Counted from the stretch's first letter, positions 1 through 9,747 are shown. The stretch is DNA of 64,000 nucleotides from Sphingobacteriales bacterium (GCA_018262795.1 JADFDM010000005.1:186001-250000); one strand, 5' to 3'. Numbers and translations: made by a program. Notes: a model not told the origin generated them from the letters alone.

Positions 1-606
1 AAATTTGCCAAAGCCTTTGGTTTCGGCTTAGATGCCGGGCTTCAATATCGCATCAAGGATTGGCGAATCGGATTTATGGCGCGTGATGTAACCGGTACTT
101 TTAACGGCTGGACCATGAGTTTCACCGATGCAGAAAAGCAGGTGCTGCTGCAAACGAATAATGACTTGCCCAAAAATAGTTTAGAGATCACCAGCCCCAT
201 GTTTATTTTGGGAGCAGCGTATGAAGGGAATATCAAGAACAAGGTTTTTATTACTCCAGAAATCAACTTCGGATTGACCACCGATGGCAAGCGGAACGTG
301 CTCGTAGCTGCCAAGCCTATCAGTATTGATATGAATGTAGGCTTAGAAGTGAAATACGTACCCGCCAAGGATATTGATGTGTGCCTGCGTGCCGGAGTGG
401 GGAATCTGCAACGAGCCACCGATGAATTAGGGAAAAAGAGATTTACTGTGTCGCCCAATATCGGAGCGGGCGTTCATGTCAAAATCATATCCTTAGATTA
501 TGCCCTTACCAATCTGACTACTATTAAAGATCAGGATGGTGGCTCCGGGCTTTATTCGCACGTTATATCCTTGCGGTTAGACATCACTAAAAAGCATAAA
601 GAATAA
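1..606 (+). CDS. PorV/PorQ-family outer-membrane protein, 5' end outside window (PorV2-like)
   Basis: The frame is open from base 1, so this is the C-terminal part of a gene that begins upstream; the ATG at 76 in the ORF track is internal. The visible 201 residues alternate short hydrophobic beta-strands with turns, as in the FadL-like barrel of the PorV/PorQ family (for example GFGLDAGLQYRI near the visible start, and conserved Gly-Asn turns). The stop lies three bases before the next ATG, so it is almost certainly co-transcribed with the C25 peptidase. In T9SS biology PorV shuttles cargo from the translocon to the sortase PorU. A PorV-like gene directly before a PorU-like gene is the arrangement often labelled PorV2/PorU2. 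The family call is from composition and context, since no single motif is diagnostic; an unrelated beta-barrel is the main alternative. Confidence 0.7.
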   Translation, partial: KFAKAFGFGLDAGLQYRIKDWRIGFMARDVTGTFNGWTMSFTDAEKQVLLQTNNDLPKNSLEITSPMFILGAAYEGNIKNKVFITPEINFGLTTDGKRNVLVAAKPISIDMNVGLEVKYVPAKDIDVCLRAGVGNLQRATDELGKKRFTVSPNIGAGVHVKIISLDYALTNLTTIKDQDGGSGLYSHVISLRLDITKKHKE

Positions 607-609
607 CGG

Positions 610-3600
610 ATGAAGAAAGTTGTACTCCTCGCCCTATTTCTAAGTACCTGCTGGGGGCTTCAAGCCCAGCCATTCGGCAACGAGTGGATTGACTACAGTC
701 AGGTGCATTATAAAATCAAGATCACACAGGATGGTCTTTATCGCATTCCGTACGCTACGCTTTCGGCTGTTATTCCCAATTTGGGCGCTATCAATGCCGG
801 AAATTTTATTCTGTATCACAACGGGGAAGCAGTCCCTATTTATGTGTCCTCTACCACCTCCCTTGGAGCGAATGATTATATCGAGTTTTACGGTCGTAAA
901 AATATTGGGGATGTGGATAGTTTTCTTTACAAAACTGCCGCTATACAACCGCATCCCTATTACAGTTTGTTTACCGATACCTCTATTTATTTTTTGACCA
1001 TAAAAAATGGAAGTGGCAATCCTCGCTTTATTGAAACCAATAACAGCTTAGTGAATTTGCCACCCAAAGAGAACTACTTCATCAACACTGTTCGGCAGGT
1101 ATATGCAGGGAGGTATTACGAGGGGAAGTATTACAGTGTGAGCGGAGAGGAGGTGTACAAATCGTCCTTTGAAGATGGCGAGGGCTTTGTGAATAACGCT
1201 TTCTTCGGCACGGTGAGCAGTGGCTCTCCTTCACAGCAAACGCAACTGAATTTTAATCTCGCTACTCCTTACATCAATTACTCCGGACCCGATGCCAATT
1301 ACTACACGGTGTTTATCAATAACTCTTATCCCGATGTTCACGCAGCGCGGATAGGGTTCAATGCCAACAGCAACCTTTACACTCAAACTTCTGCACAGGG
1401 CTTTCGGTTAAATAAAAACAGTTTTACTATTCCTCTGAGCCAACTGAACAACTCGGGTAATAACACTATTACTTTTACGGAGAGCAGTTTTAGCGCTTCC
1501 AGCAAAAAGCAGAATGCGGTGTGCATGAATGAGATTACCTACCCGAGAGATTTCAATTTTGACGGGCAAAACACGTTCTATTTTCAATTAGCTCCCGACC
1601 CGACCAACAAAAAATATATCGAGATTGTGAACTTTAATGATGAAGGTTTCCAACCGGTGTTGTACGATCTGACCAATAAGGTCTTGATACGCTCCACCTC
1701 CTCTCCGGGAACCACTCCATTAAAGTTTGCTTTGCCGCCCTCTACGGTCACCCGCAATTTGTATTTGGTGAGCGGCAGTCCGAACAGTTACACCACCATC
1801 AGCCAAATCATTCCGATTCAATTTGCCAACTACTCCGCCTCGAATCTCTCTGCGCAAGGCGATTATCTGATTATCTCCAACTCTTTTTTATACGATGACG
1901 GCATCGGCACAAATTGGGTGGAGGAATACCGAAAATATCGGGATGTGGACGATAACCCCGGAGTAGGGAAATACCACGCCAGAGTGTTTGACATTGATCA
2001 ACTGTACGACCAATTTGCTTATGGGGTGCGCAAATCACCTTTGGCTATTCGCAATTTTATTCAGTATGCCGAAAACAGTTGGTCTATTAAACCGGCTTAT
2101 GTTTTTATGATTGGCAAAGGGCGCGAATACAATGTGATGCGCAACGGAGGCGGTGCTTATAACCAATGTCTGATTCCCACTTTTGGATTTCCCGGCTCCG
2201 ATAATTTGTATTCGGGTAGTAGAGTGAGCGACTTGCCGGGAGTATCGGTAGGGCGGCTGGCTGCGGAAAATACGAAAGAGATAAAAGATTATCTCGACAA
2301 GGTGAAAGACTATGAGTTGGCACAAAATACCTACGATGAACCACAGGCAATAGCGCCAAAAATTTGGCAGAAACATCTGCTGCACTTTAGCGGTGGCACC
2401 GGCTCTACAGAGCAAAGTCAGTTTTCTTCCTACATCAATAATTACAAGCGAATCGCAGAAGATACCTCGTGGGGAACTCGGGTTAATATTTATAATCGTG
2501 TGTCTAATAACCCCATTGACGAATCGCAGTCGCAACTCATTAAGCAACAGATAAACGATGGGGTGTCGGTGATTACTTTCTTTGGCCACTCTGCTACGGG
2601 AGCCTTTGATTTTAGTGTAGATGAACCGGAGAATTATACCAACTATGGTAAATATCCCATTTTTATTTCCAACGGCTGCTTTGCCGGATTAATTCATGAT
2701 GTTACTCCGGGCTATAGTGAGAAATTTGTGTTTCAGCCCAATGCGGGAGCCATTGCTTTTATGGCAACCACCAGCTTGTCGGTATCGTCCAGCTTAAATC
2801 TCTTTACCACCAATTTATATAATGAGTTTTGTAAGCCGCTTTACACACACACCTTGGGCAACTGTTTTTCACGCGCTTTAGCCGATGTGTATTCCGGCAA
2901 CCCCAACGACCGCGATCTGATGGTGGCTTACGAAATGACCTTGCATGGCGATCCGGGATTAAGTTTTAATCAATACCCTAAACCCGATTATGCTATTGAG
3001 CAAACCTCTGTCTTTTTTACTCCCGCCACTATTACACCGGGCTTAGATTCCTTTGAAGTGAATGTGGTGGTTACTAACCTCGGCAAGGCGATTAAAGATT
3101 CGATTGCCGTCACTCTCAAAAGAACTGCTTTTGATGCCAATGGCAATCCCGTGGTTTATAATTATCGGAAAGAAGTGCGCGGAGCCTATTATCAAGATAC
3201 GGTTACGTTTAAACTCCCCACTATTTTCTCTTCGGTAGGCTATGGCGAAAATCAGTTCTCCCCTTATGTAGATGCTGACTTTGCCATAGATGAAATGTCA
3301 GAGTTAAACAACGGACTTTTATCGCCTGTGGTCATCAATATTCAGCAGGATGATGTGATTCCTATTTATCCGTACGAGTTTGCTATCGTTCCGCAGCAGG
3401 GAGTTACCTTAAAGGCTTCTACCGTGAATCCTTTTGCCGCTCCGAGGAACTATAAGTTTGAGATAGACACTACCGAATTGTACAACTCCCCCCTCCTGCA
3501 ATCGCAAACCGTTTATCAATCGGGTGGAGTATTGCATTGGACACCCACTCTAAATTATATTGACAGCACCGTTTATTACTGGCGGGTAGCTATAGACTCT

Positions 3601-5763
3601 ACCGTGCCCAACTGGCATTACACCTCTTTCGTTTATATTCAGGGAGAAGATCCGGGATGGAATCAATCGCATTATTACCAATGGCAGAGAGATAACTTTG
3701 TCAATATCGTTCAGGATAGCGATCGCATTTTCAAATTTCCGCCCACCACTAACGAGATAAAAGTAATTACCGGGATAGCCGATGCAGTAGGAGGGAACCT
3801 CGATTACAATCTATTGGGTTGGGATTACAACAACAACAACATGTATCGCTATCGGATGGGTGGTTGTGGTTTTACGCGCGGAATAACTTTTGCAGTGATA
3901 GATAATACCACCGGCTTGCCTTGGAGCAGTTTAAACACCGGTATTATAGATAAATGGGGCGATGCCTTTGGGAACTTCCACTGCTCTGATAAATATTACG
4001 AGCAATTCGGCTTCGATTTCTTGACCGAAGGGGTGCACCCTACCGGCTCTAATCCGGCATGGTCGGGCTTGCCTTGGACCACCCTCATCAAAAACTTTAT
4101 TGATGCTATCCCCTGTGGATTTTATGTGCTGATATATTCTACCAATAATCCGGTTTATACGCATTGGGATACGACCCTGGTGAATTCATTGCAAAATTTA
4201 GGCTTTGCGCAGGCGGGGCAGTTTGCGAGCGGACAAGTAAGCGGCCCCTTTACCTACTTTACCCAGAAATGTAACAATGCCTATCCTTCTTTCTTCACTA
4301 CGTTAAGCGGCTATGGCACTCCCATAGATACCACCATCACCTTCAATGGAATTTGGTATCAGGGAAACTTTACCTCTCCCAAAATAGGCCCTGCGTTTGA
4401 ATGGATTAGTATGCACTGGAAACATGCGCCTCGCGAAAACCCCACTGCCGATATAGATACCGTGGATATTATCGGTGTGGGAGCAAATGGGGTAGAGAAG
4501 GTGTTGCTTTCAACCACTCATCTCGACAATCTAAATCTTTCCTCCATCATCAATGCGCAACAATATCCTTTCATCCGGCTGCGCCTTCGCACCTACGATG
4601 ATAGTTTGCGCACTCCTACCCAATTAAAATATTGGCGCGTGCTGTATAAAAAACCTCCCGAAGCTGCGATGAACCCGGCTGCGCATTTTGTGTTTACCGA
4701 CTCGCTGAGCATGGGCGGAAATCTGCACTTAGAGTTAGGGCTGGAGAACGTGACCGATATTCCCATGGATAGTATGCTCACTCACTATACTATTCGCGAT
4801 GCCACCTTTGCCAACTATCGCGATTCCATCCGCTACGATTCCTTAAAGGGCTTGGCCATCATGCACTTGGTATTCAATAAGCCGATTAACGGCAACAATT
4901 ACAGTGGCTCCAACAAAATTATTGTGGAGGCGAATCCCGATGGTGATCAGTTAGAGCAATATCACTTCAATAACTTTGCCGAGCTTGATTTTAGAACGAT
5001 GGGCGATAAAATCAATCCGCTCTTGGATGTGACTTTTGATGGAGAGCATATTTTCAATGGCGATATTGTTTCTGCGAAGCCCAATATTCTAATGACCTTG
5101 AAAGATGAGAATCAATTTCTGGCACTCAACGATTCTGCCTTGGTGAATGTGTATCTCAAATACCCGGGCGAAACGAACCCGCGAAGCATTCCGTACGATA
5201 ACGATATACTGAAATTTTACCCGGCCGATTCTACGCTGTTGCACTTGGGGAATAAAGCCATCGTGGAGTTTGCGCCCGAATTAAATTTGGATGGCACGTA
5301 TGAGTTGACCGTTCACGATCGCGATCGCAGCGGCAATAACAGCAGTCAAGAAACCCGACAGGAGAATAATCGCTATTACGACTATAAGATTTCGTTTGAG
5401 GTGATTAATAAACCGATGGTGACGAATGTACTCAACTATCCCAACCCATTCACCACTTCTACTCGTTTTGTGTTTACCATCACCGGCAGTCAGGTGCCCG
5501 ATTATATGAAGATTCAGATAATGACCATCAAGGGAACGGTGGTAAAGGAAATCACGAAAGAGGAACTGGGGCCAATCCGCGTAGGGCGAAACATTACCGA
5601 ATACGCTTGGAACGGGCGCGACCAATACGGTGATTTATTGGCCAACGGTGTTTACTTTTATCGCGTGGTGACTCGCTTAGATAATAAGCAGATGGATCAC
5701 TTAGACCTCGGCTACGATAAATACTTCAAGAAAGGCTTTGGCAAGCTGGTGATAGTGAGGTAG
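610..5763 (+). CDS. C25-family cysteine peptidase, PorU-like T9SS sortase (PorU2-like)
   Basis: A 1717-residue secreted protein with an N-terminal signal peptide (MKKVVLLALFLSTCWGLQAQ). After about 400 residues of beta-rich sequence comes a gingipain-type C25 domain (about residues 415-790). The catalytic dyad is visible as His660 in FFGHSATG and Cys690 in FISNGCFAG. The rest is beta-sandwich modules, ending in a C-terminal domain from about residue 1606 with the YPNPF start typical of T9SS type A or FlgD-like ends. PorU is the sortase that cleaves C-terminal signals of T9SS cargo and attaches cargo to A-LPS. This protein is longer than classical PorU (about 1150-1300 residues), which fits the PorU2-like group, although a secreted C25 protease cargo is possible. 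It follows the PorV-like gene with a three-base gap, so an operon is likely. Confidence 0.85.
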   Translation: MKKVVLLALFLSTCWGLQAQPFGNEWIDYSQVHYKIKITQDGLYRIPYATLSAVIPNLGAINAGNFILYHNGEAVPIYVSSTTSLGANDYIEFYGRKNIGDVDSFLYKTAAIQPHPYYSLFTDTSIYFLTIKNGSGNPRFIETNNSLVNLPPKENYFINTVRQVYAGRYYEGKYYSVSGEEVYKSSFEDGEGFVNNAFFGTVSSGSPSQQTQLNFNLATPYINYSGPDANYYTVFINNSYPDVHAARIGFNANSNLYTQTSAQGFRLNKNSFTIPLSQLNNSGNNTITFTESSFSASSKKQNAVCMNEITYPRDFNFDGQNTFYFQLAPDPTNKKYIEIVNFNDEGFQPVLYDLTNKVLIRSTSSPGTTPLKFALPPSTVTRNLYLVSGSPNSYTTISQIIPIQFANYSASNLSAQGDYLIISNSFLYDDGIGTNWVEEYRKYRDVDDNPGVGKYHARVFDIDQLYDQFAYGVRKSPLAIRNFIQYAENSWSIKPAYVFMIGKGREYNVMRNGGGAYNQCLIPTFGFPGSDNLYSGSRVSDLPGVSVGRLAAENTKEIKDYLDKVKDYELAQNTYDEPQAIAPKIWQKHLLHFSGGTGSTEQSQFSSYINNYKRIAEDTSWGTRVNIYNRVSNNPIDESQSQLIKQQINDGVSVITFFGHSATGAFDFSVDEPENYTNYGKYPIFISNGCFAGLIHDVTPGYSEKFVFQPNAGAIAFMATTSLSVSSSLNLFTTNLYNEFCKPLYTHTLGNCFSRALADVYSGNPNDRDLMVAYEMTLHGDPGLSFNQYPKPDYAIEQTSVFFTPATITPGLDSFEVNVVVTNLGKAIKDSIAVTLKRTAFDANGNPVVYNYRKEVRGAYYQDTVTFKLPTIFSSVGYGENQFSPYVDADFAIDEMSELNNGLLSPVVINIQQDDVIPIYPYEFAIVPQQGVTLKASTVNPFAAPRNYKFEIDTTELYNSPLLQSQTVYQSGGVLHWTPTLNYIDSTVYYWRVAIDSTVPNWHYTSFVYIQGEDPGWNQSHYYQWQRDNFVNIVQDSDRIFKFPPTTNEIKVITGIADAVGGNLDYNLLGWDYNNNNMYRYRMGGCGFTRGITFAVIDNTTGLPWSSLNTGIIDKWGDAFGNFHCSDKYYEQFGFDFLTEGVHPTGSNPAWSGLPWTTLIKNFIDAIPCGFYVLIYSTNNPVYTHWDTTLVNSLQNLGFAQAGQFASGQVSGPFTYFTQKCNNAYPSFFTTLSGYGTPIDTTITFNGIWYQGNFTSPKIGPAFEWISMHWKHAPRENPTADIDTVDIIGVGANGVEKVLLSTTHLDNLNLSSIINAQQYPFIRLRLRTYDDSLRTPTQLKYWRVLYKKPPEAAMNPAAHFVFTDSLSMGGNLHLELGLENVTDIPMDSMLTHYTIRDATFANYRDSIRYDSLKGLAIMHLVFNKPINGNNYSGSNKIIVEANPDGDQLEQYHFNNFAELDFRTMGDKINPLLDVTFDGEHIFNGDIVSAKPNILMTLKDENQFLALNDSALVNVYLKYPGETNPRSIPYDNDILKFYPADSTLLHLGNKAIVEFAPELNLDGTYELTVHDRDRSGNNSSQETRQENNRYYDYKISFEVINKPMVTNVLNYPNPFTTSTRFVFTITGSQVPDYMKIQIMTIKGTVVKEITKEELGPIRVGRNITEYAWNGRDQYGDLLANGVYFYRVVTRLDNKQMDHLDLGYDKYFKKGFGKLVIVR

Positions 5764-5795
5764 GGTATTTCGAGGGCTTCCTGCAACCCCGGCTC

Positions 5796-7256
5796 TTACT
5801 CGGTTAGTTTTTCTTTGCTTCGCGTTTGGACATCAACTTTTAGCTGCAGTTGCTCCAGTAGCCATGGTTTGCCGGCAAAGTGAGGTTCGGCCTTTAAGCG
5901 GAGGAGTTCCGTTTCTAAGGCATCGGCTCGCAATAGTTGTTCGGCATAGGAAATAAACAACTTGAATGCGGATTGCACCTGCTTTACCTGTGCTTTGTGG
6001 CGCAACTGAAATTTATTAAAGGCCTCTAACTGGCTAAGAAGAATGCCCACATCAGTGGGGTTGCTTTCGTACAGGTTCATCCATTGCCATCGCCTAACAA
6101 TGCAATTAAACACCACATCGGTACCGGCTTGGGCGGCTGCAAAAGAACGAGCTGCCTTTGAGTGTTGCTTTATGCGATATTGGTAAAGCCCTAAGGCAAA
6201 AGTAGTACAGGCATCCCGATATTCAGCGGGCAGAAAAGGGGAGTAATGCACGATGAACGCTTTAATTTCTTGAGGAGAGCGATGCTGTAAGGCCATGACA
6301 ATAATGTTGCGAAAGTTAATTGGCTGTAAGCGACCGTTTTCCAGCAGCAAATCATGTTGGCGTTCCCATTCAATCCACCATAAAAATTCATTTCCGGCAG
6401 CGGCAAGGCCTTTGTTGTACCACTTGATGCAGTTTCCGTGAGCGTAGGTGACGGCTTCTATGATACTTTGCGACACGGGTTTGTCTTTTTGGTGTTCGGT
6501 TACATATTGCTTTATCAAACCGTAGTAAATCTCACTCTCCTCATAGGTAGTAGCTGCCAGCATTTGATACACGTTTACAAACAGGTACACATACGGATAC
6601 TTGGGGTTGGTGTAGGGCTGCAATATCTTCAGAAGGGTAGAAACGTGCTGTTCGTGGCTATCGTCCGCGAAACTCAGGGATACTTTACGGTTCACCGCCT
6701 CGCAGAGGTAGCGAAGTTTTTTAAGTGCATAAAACTCATCGAGTGTTTTTAGCACCGGCAAAATGTTGTGGACGTTGCTGCGGTTAAGTCGAGCCTCAAA
6801 GCCATTCAATTGCAGTTCGGCAAGGGTATGCTTTCCGTAAAAGATGTCAATATTCTGCTCGGCATCGGCATTTAGTGCGTTGATACTTTTTTCTAATTGC
6901 TTGTTAAACTCAGCAGTCAATTTCAAGTGGCGCAGTTCCTCCAGCAAGTTTACGTTTGGCAGGTCGAGGGTATTTTTCGCCTTTTCGATGATTATAAACA
7001 TTTCGATGGCGCGCAACAGGCGCACACCGGCTGTTTCCTGCTGCTTGATGGTGCTCAACTTTTTGCTCCAACGGGAGATGGCTTCGGAACTGAGGTTTGT
7101 TTCGGAGAAATGCGGATGCAGTTTCTGTAACTCTTCGAACACTAATACGGAGGGCTGATAAACGCTGAAATAGGGGGAATGCACAAACTTATCGAGCCGC
7201 TTTAATTGTGCAGCGGAGAGCGCTTTTAGGGTGAGTGTCAATTTACCAAACTGCAT
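5796..7256 (-). CDS. Helical protein of unknown function
   Basis: A 486-residue protein with no signal peptide or membrane segment. The sequence is almost wholly alpha-helical and rich in Leu, Lys and Gln, with repeating hydrophobic helix pairs resembling TPR or other alpha-solenoid scaffolds (for example AARSFAAAQAG followed by QWMNLYESN). I recognise no catalytic motif. It converges on the C25 peptidase gene (33-bp gap, no clear terminator) and diverges from the region carrying the 42-bp palindrome array, so its promoter must lie near 7257-7430. Proteins of this look are common as conserved hypotheticals in Bacteroidota; a cytoplasmic interaction scaffold is only an inference. Confidence 0.75.
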   Translation of the reverse strand: MQFGKLTLTLKALSAAQLKRLDKFVHSPYFSVYQPSVLVFEELQKLHPHFSETNLSSEAISRWSKKLSTIKQQETAGVRLLRAIEMFIIIEKAKNTLDLPNVNLLEELRHLKLTAEFNKQLEKSINALNADAEQNIDIFYGKHTLAELQLNGFEARLNRSNVHNILPVLKTLDEFYALKKLRYLCEAVNRKVSLSFADDSHEQHVSTLLKILQPYTNPKYPYVYLFVNVYQMLAATTYEESEIYYGLIKQYVTEHQKDKPVSQSIIEAVTYAHGNCIKWYNKGLAAAGNEFLWWIEWERQHDLLLENGRLQPINFRNIIVMALQHRSPQEIKAFIVHYSPFLPAEYRDACTTFALGLYQYRIKQHSKAARSFAAAQAGTDVVFNCIVRRWQWMNLYESNPTDVGILLSQLEAFNKFQLRHKAQVKQVQSAFKLFISYAEQLLRADALETELLRLKAEPHFAGKPWLLEQLQLKVDVQTRSKEKLTE

Positions 7257-7519
7257 TTCAATGAGTTTTCTTTTACGCAGGAATAGTCAAAAGTAATTTC
7301 TGCCATTTTGCCTATGGAAATGAAGTATCTAATGTAAGTAGATATTCCGAAAATCGTGCAGGAACAGCGAAAATCTGTCCTTGCCGGCCTTTTTGACTTT
7401 GCGTAGCCTTGTAGCGCAATTGAAAAAAGAGGAATGACTACCGAAGGCAGCATACAGTTAAAAGACAAGAAGGAAATTTGCCATAGCAAAGAGGGTAAAC
7501 CCAAATTGCTTTTGCCGGT

Positions 7520-8038
7520 TTTGATAGGTCACAGACCATGTTTCCGTTTTTCGGCAGCCACTTTGATATGTCAAAATGCACAAACCAGTTTTCGGGCAGC
7601 CACTTTGATATATCAAACTCCCCAAACCAAATTTCCTTTACCCACTTTGATATGTCAAAATGCACAAACCAGTTTTCGGACAGCCACTTTGATATATCAA
7701 ACTCCCCAAACCAAATTTCTTTTACCCACTTTGATATATCAAAATGCACAAACCGATTTTCGGACAGCCACTTTGATATATCAAACTCCCCAAACCAAAT
7801 TTCCTTTACCCACTTTGATATATCAAAATGCACAAACCAGTTTTCGGGCAGCCACTTTGATATATCAAACTCCCCAAACCAAATTTCTTTTACCCACTTT
7901 GACATATCAAAGAGCACAAACCAGTTTTCCTTTTATCCCCTTTGACATATCAAAATGCCCAAACCGGTTTTCGGACAGCCACTTTGATATATCAAACTCC
8001 TCAAACCAAATTTCCTTTACCCACTTTGACATATCAAA
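7520..8038. repeat. Array of 13 palindromes at 42-bp spacing (84-bp higher-order unit)
   Basis: Thirteen copies of the 14-bp palindrome TTTGATATATCAAA or a variant (GATATGTC, GACATATC) start at 7520 (degenerate), 7562, 7604, 7646, 7688, 7730, 7772, 7814, 7856, 7898, 7941, 7983 and 8025. Every step is 42 bp except one of 43 (7898 to 7941). The 28-bp spacers are not unique: two types alternate, one beginning CTCCCCAAACCAAATTT and the other ATGCACAAACCAGTTTTC, so the true unit is 84 bp. Because 42 is divisible by three, long ORFs run through on both strands (7434-8120, 7538-7945, 7438-7917). I treat these as by-products, since the 43-bp step shifts the frame. It sits between divergent genes. CRISPR is excluded by the repeated spacers. 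Confidence 0.95.
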
Positions 8039-8131
8039 ATCTACCCTGAAAAATCATTTTATGGGCTTTTACATCGGTTTTTGGCCTATTTCATCAACAA
8101 ATAGCCTTTTAAATCACTAAAAATATCAGTT

Positions 8132-9322
8132 ATGCCACGCAGATCACTATCCAACTCAAACCCCAAGCGCTACCTCGCTCTCAAAACTGTTTACGACCGC
8201 AAAGCAGTAACTCCGGTGGCCAGTTTGCCCATTACCGCAGCCACCGCCACACGGTTCGATCTCTTTTATCCGATCTATAAAACTCATTATTTAGAGGTGC
8301 AGTCGGCTTTAGCGGCACAGTCGAACCTTACCAATCAGATAAAAACGGCTAAACAAGCGGCTTCTTGGATCGTGTCAGATATGATTGACACGCTGCAAAA
8401 TGCCGTTAGGCGAGGCAAGTTCGATGCCTCGGTGCGCGGGTTGTATGGTCTGCCGGTTACTACCCCACTTCGTCCACCCATTGATACCGATCAACAAATA
8501 TTGAGCTGGGGCGAGCAGGTACACGATGGCGAAACCGCTCGCATAGCTGCCGGAGGCGATCCTATTACTTTTCCATCATTGGCGGAAGTAGATGCTGCCG
8601 TAAATGCTTTTAAAGACCTGAACCTGCAACAAGCTGCCGCCAAAGACACTTACGATAATGCGCAGGAAACGCTGCAAAATGACAACATAGAAGCCGACAA
8701 GCTGATACTGAAACTGTGGAACGAAATAGAAGCTGCTTTTGACGAAGGCAATAAGCCCAACGTAAGGCGCAGAGCGCGCGAGTGGGGCGTGGTCTATGTG
8801 CCCAACGCAGGCGAGACTCCCAGCCCCGATGACTACAGCATTATGGGCACGGTGACCGATGCCGCTACCGGCAACCCAATTGCCGAGGTGGTGGTGATAC
8901 TCACCGATACCGATGTAGTAGAGCAAACCGATGCGCAAGGCAACTACCTGATACCCGTGCTGCCCGCAGGTGTTTATAGCCTCAAGATTTATAAAAACGG
9001 ATATGCTTTGAAGGATGTAAGTGGTGTCACGGTCACCGAAGGAGCCATTACCACCGTCAATGCCACCTTGCAAGCCGGGGCAGAAACCGGCAGTGTGAAC
9101 GGTCGGGTGCTCCGCATGGGCATGGGCGTAAGCGGCACGGTGAGCATAGATGGCTACCCCATTAGCGCCATCACCGATGGCAGCGGCAACTACACCCTCA
9201 ACGATGTGCCCAGTGGCAACCAAAGCCTCCGCGCTTTTGCTAACGACAACCCCGCTAACCAACAAACGCAACCCGTCACCGTGCCTCCAGACGGCAACGT
9301 TACGGTGGATTTTAACTTTTAG
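8132..9322 (+). CDS. Protein with two carboxypeptidase-regulatory-like domains
   Basis: A 396-residue protein. Residues 1-230 are mostly helical with no signal peptide (it begins MPRRSLSNSNPKRY) and contain repeated Ala- and Gln-rich helices. Residues about 238-315 form a clear CarboxypepD_reg-like beta-sandwich (IMGTVTDAATGNPIAEVVV, then GNYLIPVLPAGVYSLKI), and about 320-396 a second, shorter one (VNGRVLRMG, GNYTLNDVPSGNQSLRAFA). Such folds usually sit in periplasmic or outer-membrane proteins, so the lack of an export signal is odd; a missed upstream start is blocked by the array. The ATG is 94 bp after the last palindrome, making this the gene most likely to be influenced by the array. Function unknown. 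Confidence 0.8.
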   Translation: MPRRSLSNSNPKRYLALKTVYDRKAVTPVASLPITAATATRFDLFYPIYKTHYLEVQSALAAQSNLTNQIKTAKQAASWIVSDMIDTLQNAVRRGKFDASVRGLYGLPVTTPLRPPIDTDQQILSWGEQVHDGETARIAAGGDPITFPSLAEVDAAVNAFKDLNLQQAAAKDTYDNAQETLQNDNIEADKLILKLWNEIEAAFDEGNKPNVRRRAREWGVVYVPNAGETPSPDDYSIMGTVTDAATGNPIAEVVVILTDTDVVEQTDAQGNYLIPVLPAGVYSLKIYKNGYALKDVSGVTVTEGAITTVNATLQAGAETGSVNGRVLRMGMGVSGTVSIDGYPISAITDGSGNYTLNDVPSGNQSLRAFANDNPANQQTQPVTVPPDGNVTVDFNF

Positions 9323-9364
9323 AAAGAAGAGAAGAGCGATTTATGTAACAAAAACTATTGAGCC

Positions 9365-9595
9365 ATGAAAACAAAGAACCTAAGCAGCCACAAAGACGGG
9401 GCTGAAATCGAATCCGAAGGTTTATCTGCCTCTGCCGGTAAAAGCGACAGGGACAAATCAACCGCTTTAGAAGCCTTAGATATTCTCCCCAACAACCGCA
9501 ACCAACAAGCACTTGCCGAAGGTGGCCACGGAATAACTCTTTCCATTTGTTTTGAAGCCTTGCCAATCAATATGATGCCTGTGGTGCTGTTTTAG
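9365..9595 (+). CDS. Doubtful small ORF, 76 residues
   Basis: A hydrophilic, Ser/Glu/Lys-rich 76-codon ORF starting 43 bp after the preceding gene. It has no recognisable domain or signal peptide. Two overlapping ORFs of similar length are open on the other strand, so length alone is not evidence of coding. Composition resembles spurious intergenic ORFs. Listed because it fills an otherwise gene-free 425-bp gap. Confidence 0.2.
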   Translation: MKTKNLSSHKDGAEIESEGLSASAGKSDRDKSTALEALDILPNNRNQQALAEGGHGITLSICFEALPINMMPVVLF

Positions 9596-9747
9596 TTCCG
9601 CGCTTTGGGGGAACATTACGAACAAAGACGCAAAAGTTAAAGGATAGAAATTAGAAAGAAATTAAAACAGCGTATCCCGAAAAGCTGCGATAGTGTAGGG
9701 CGGACAAACCGAAAACCGATTAGAGTAGGTAAACTAAACCTTACACT

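Noticed and set aside
7562-7575. FNR/CRP-type operator
   Set aside because: FNR sites need four bases between TTGAT and ATCAA; here there are two, and the strict 42-bp array is not typical of that regulator.
7520-8038. CRISPR array
   Set aside because: The repeat is a 14-bp palindrome and the spacers are two alternating sequences, not unique ones; no cas genes are near.
7434-8120. ORF of 228 codons (and 7538-7945, and 7438-7917 on the minus strand) with repeated HFDIS-type peptide
   Set aside because: Three frames on two strands are open merely because the DNA period of 42 bp is divisible by three; the 43-bp step shifts the frame and no sensible fold is visible.
8641-9271. Minus-strand ORF 8576-9271 (231 residues)
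   Set aside because: Antisense to the carboxypeptidase-regulatory-like gene; Gly/Val/Ala composition arises from the opposite strand's codon use.
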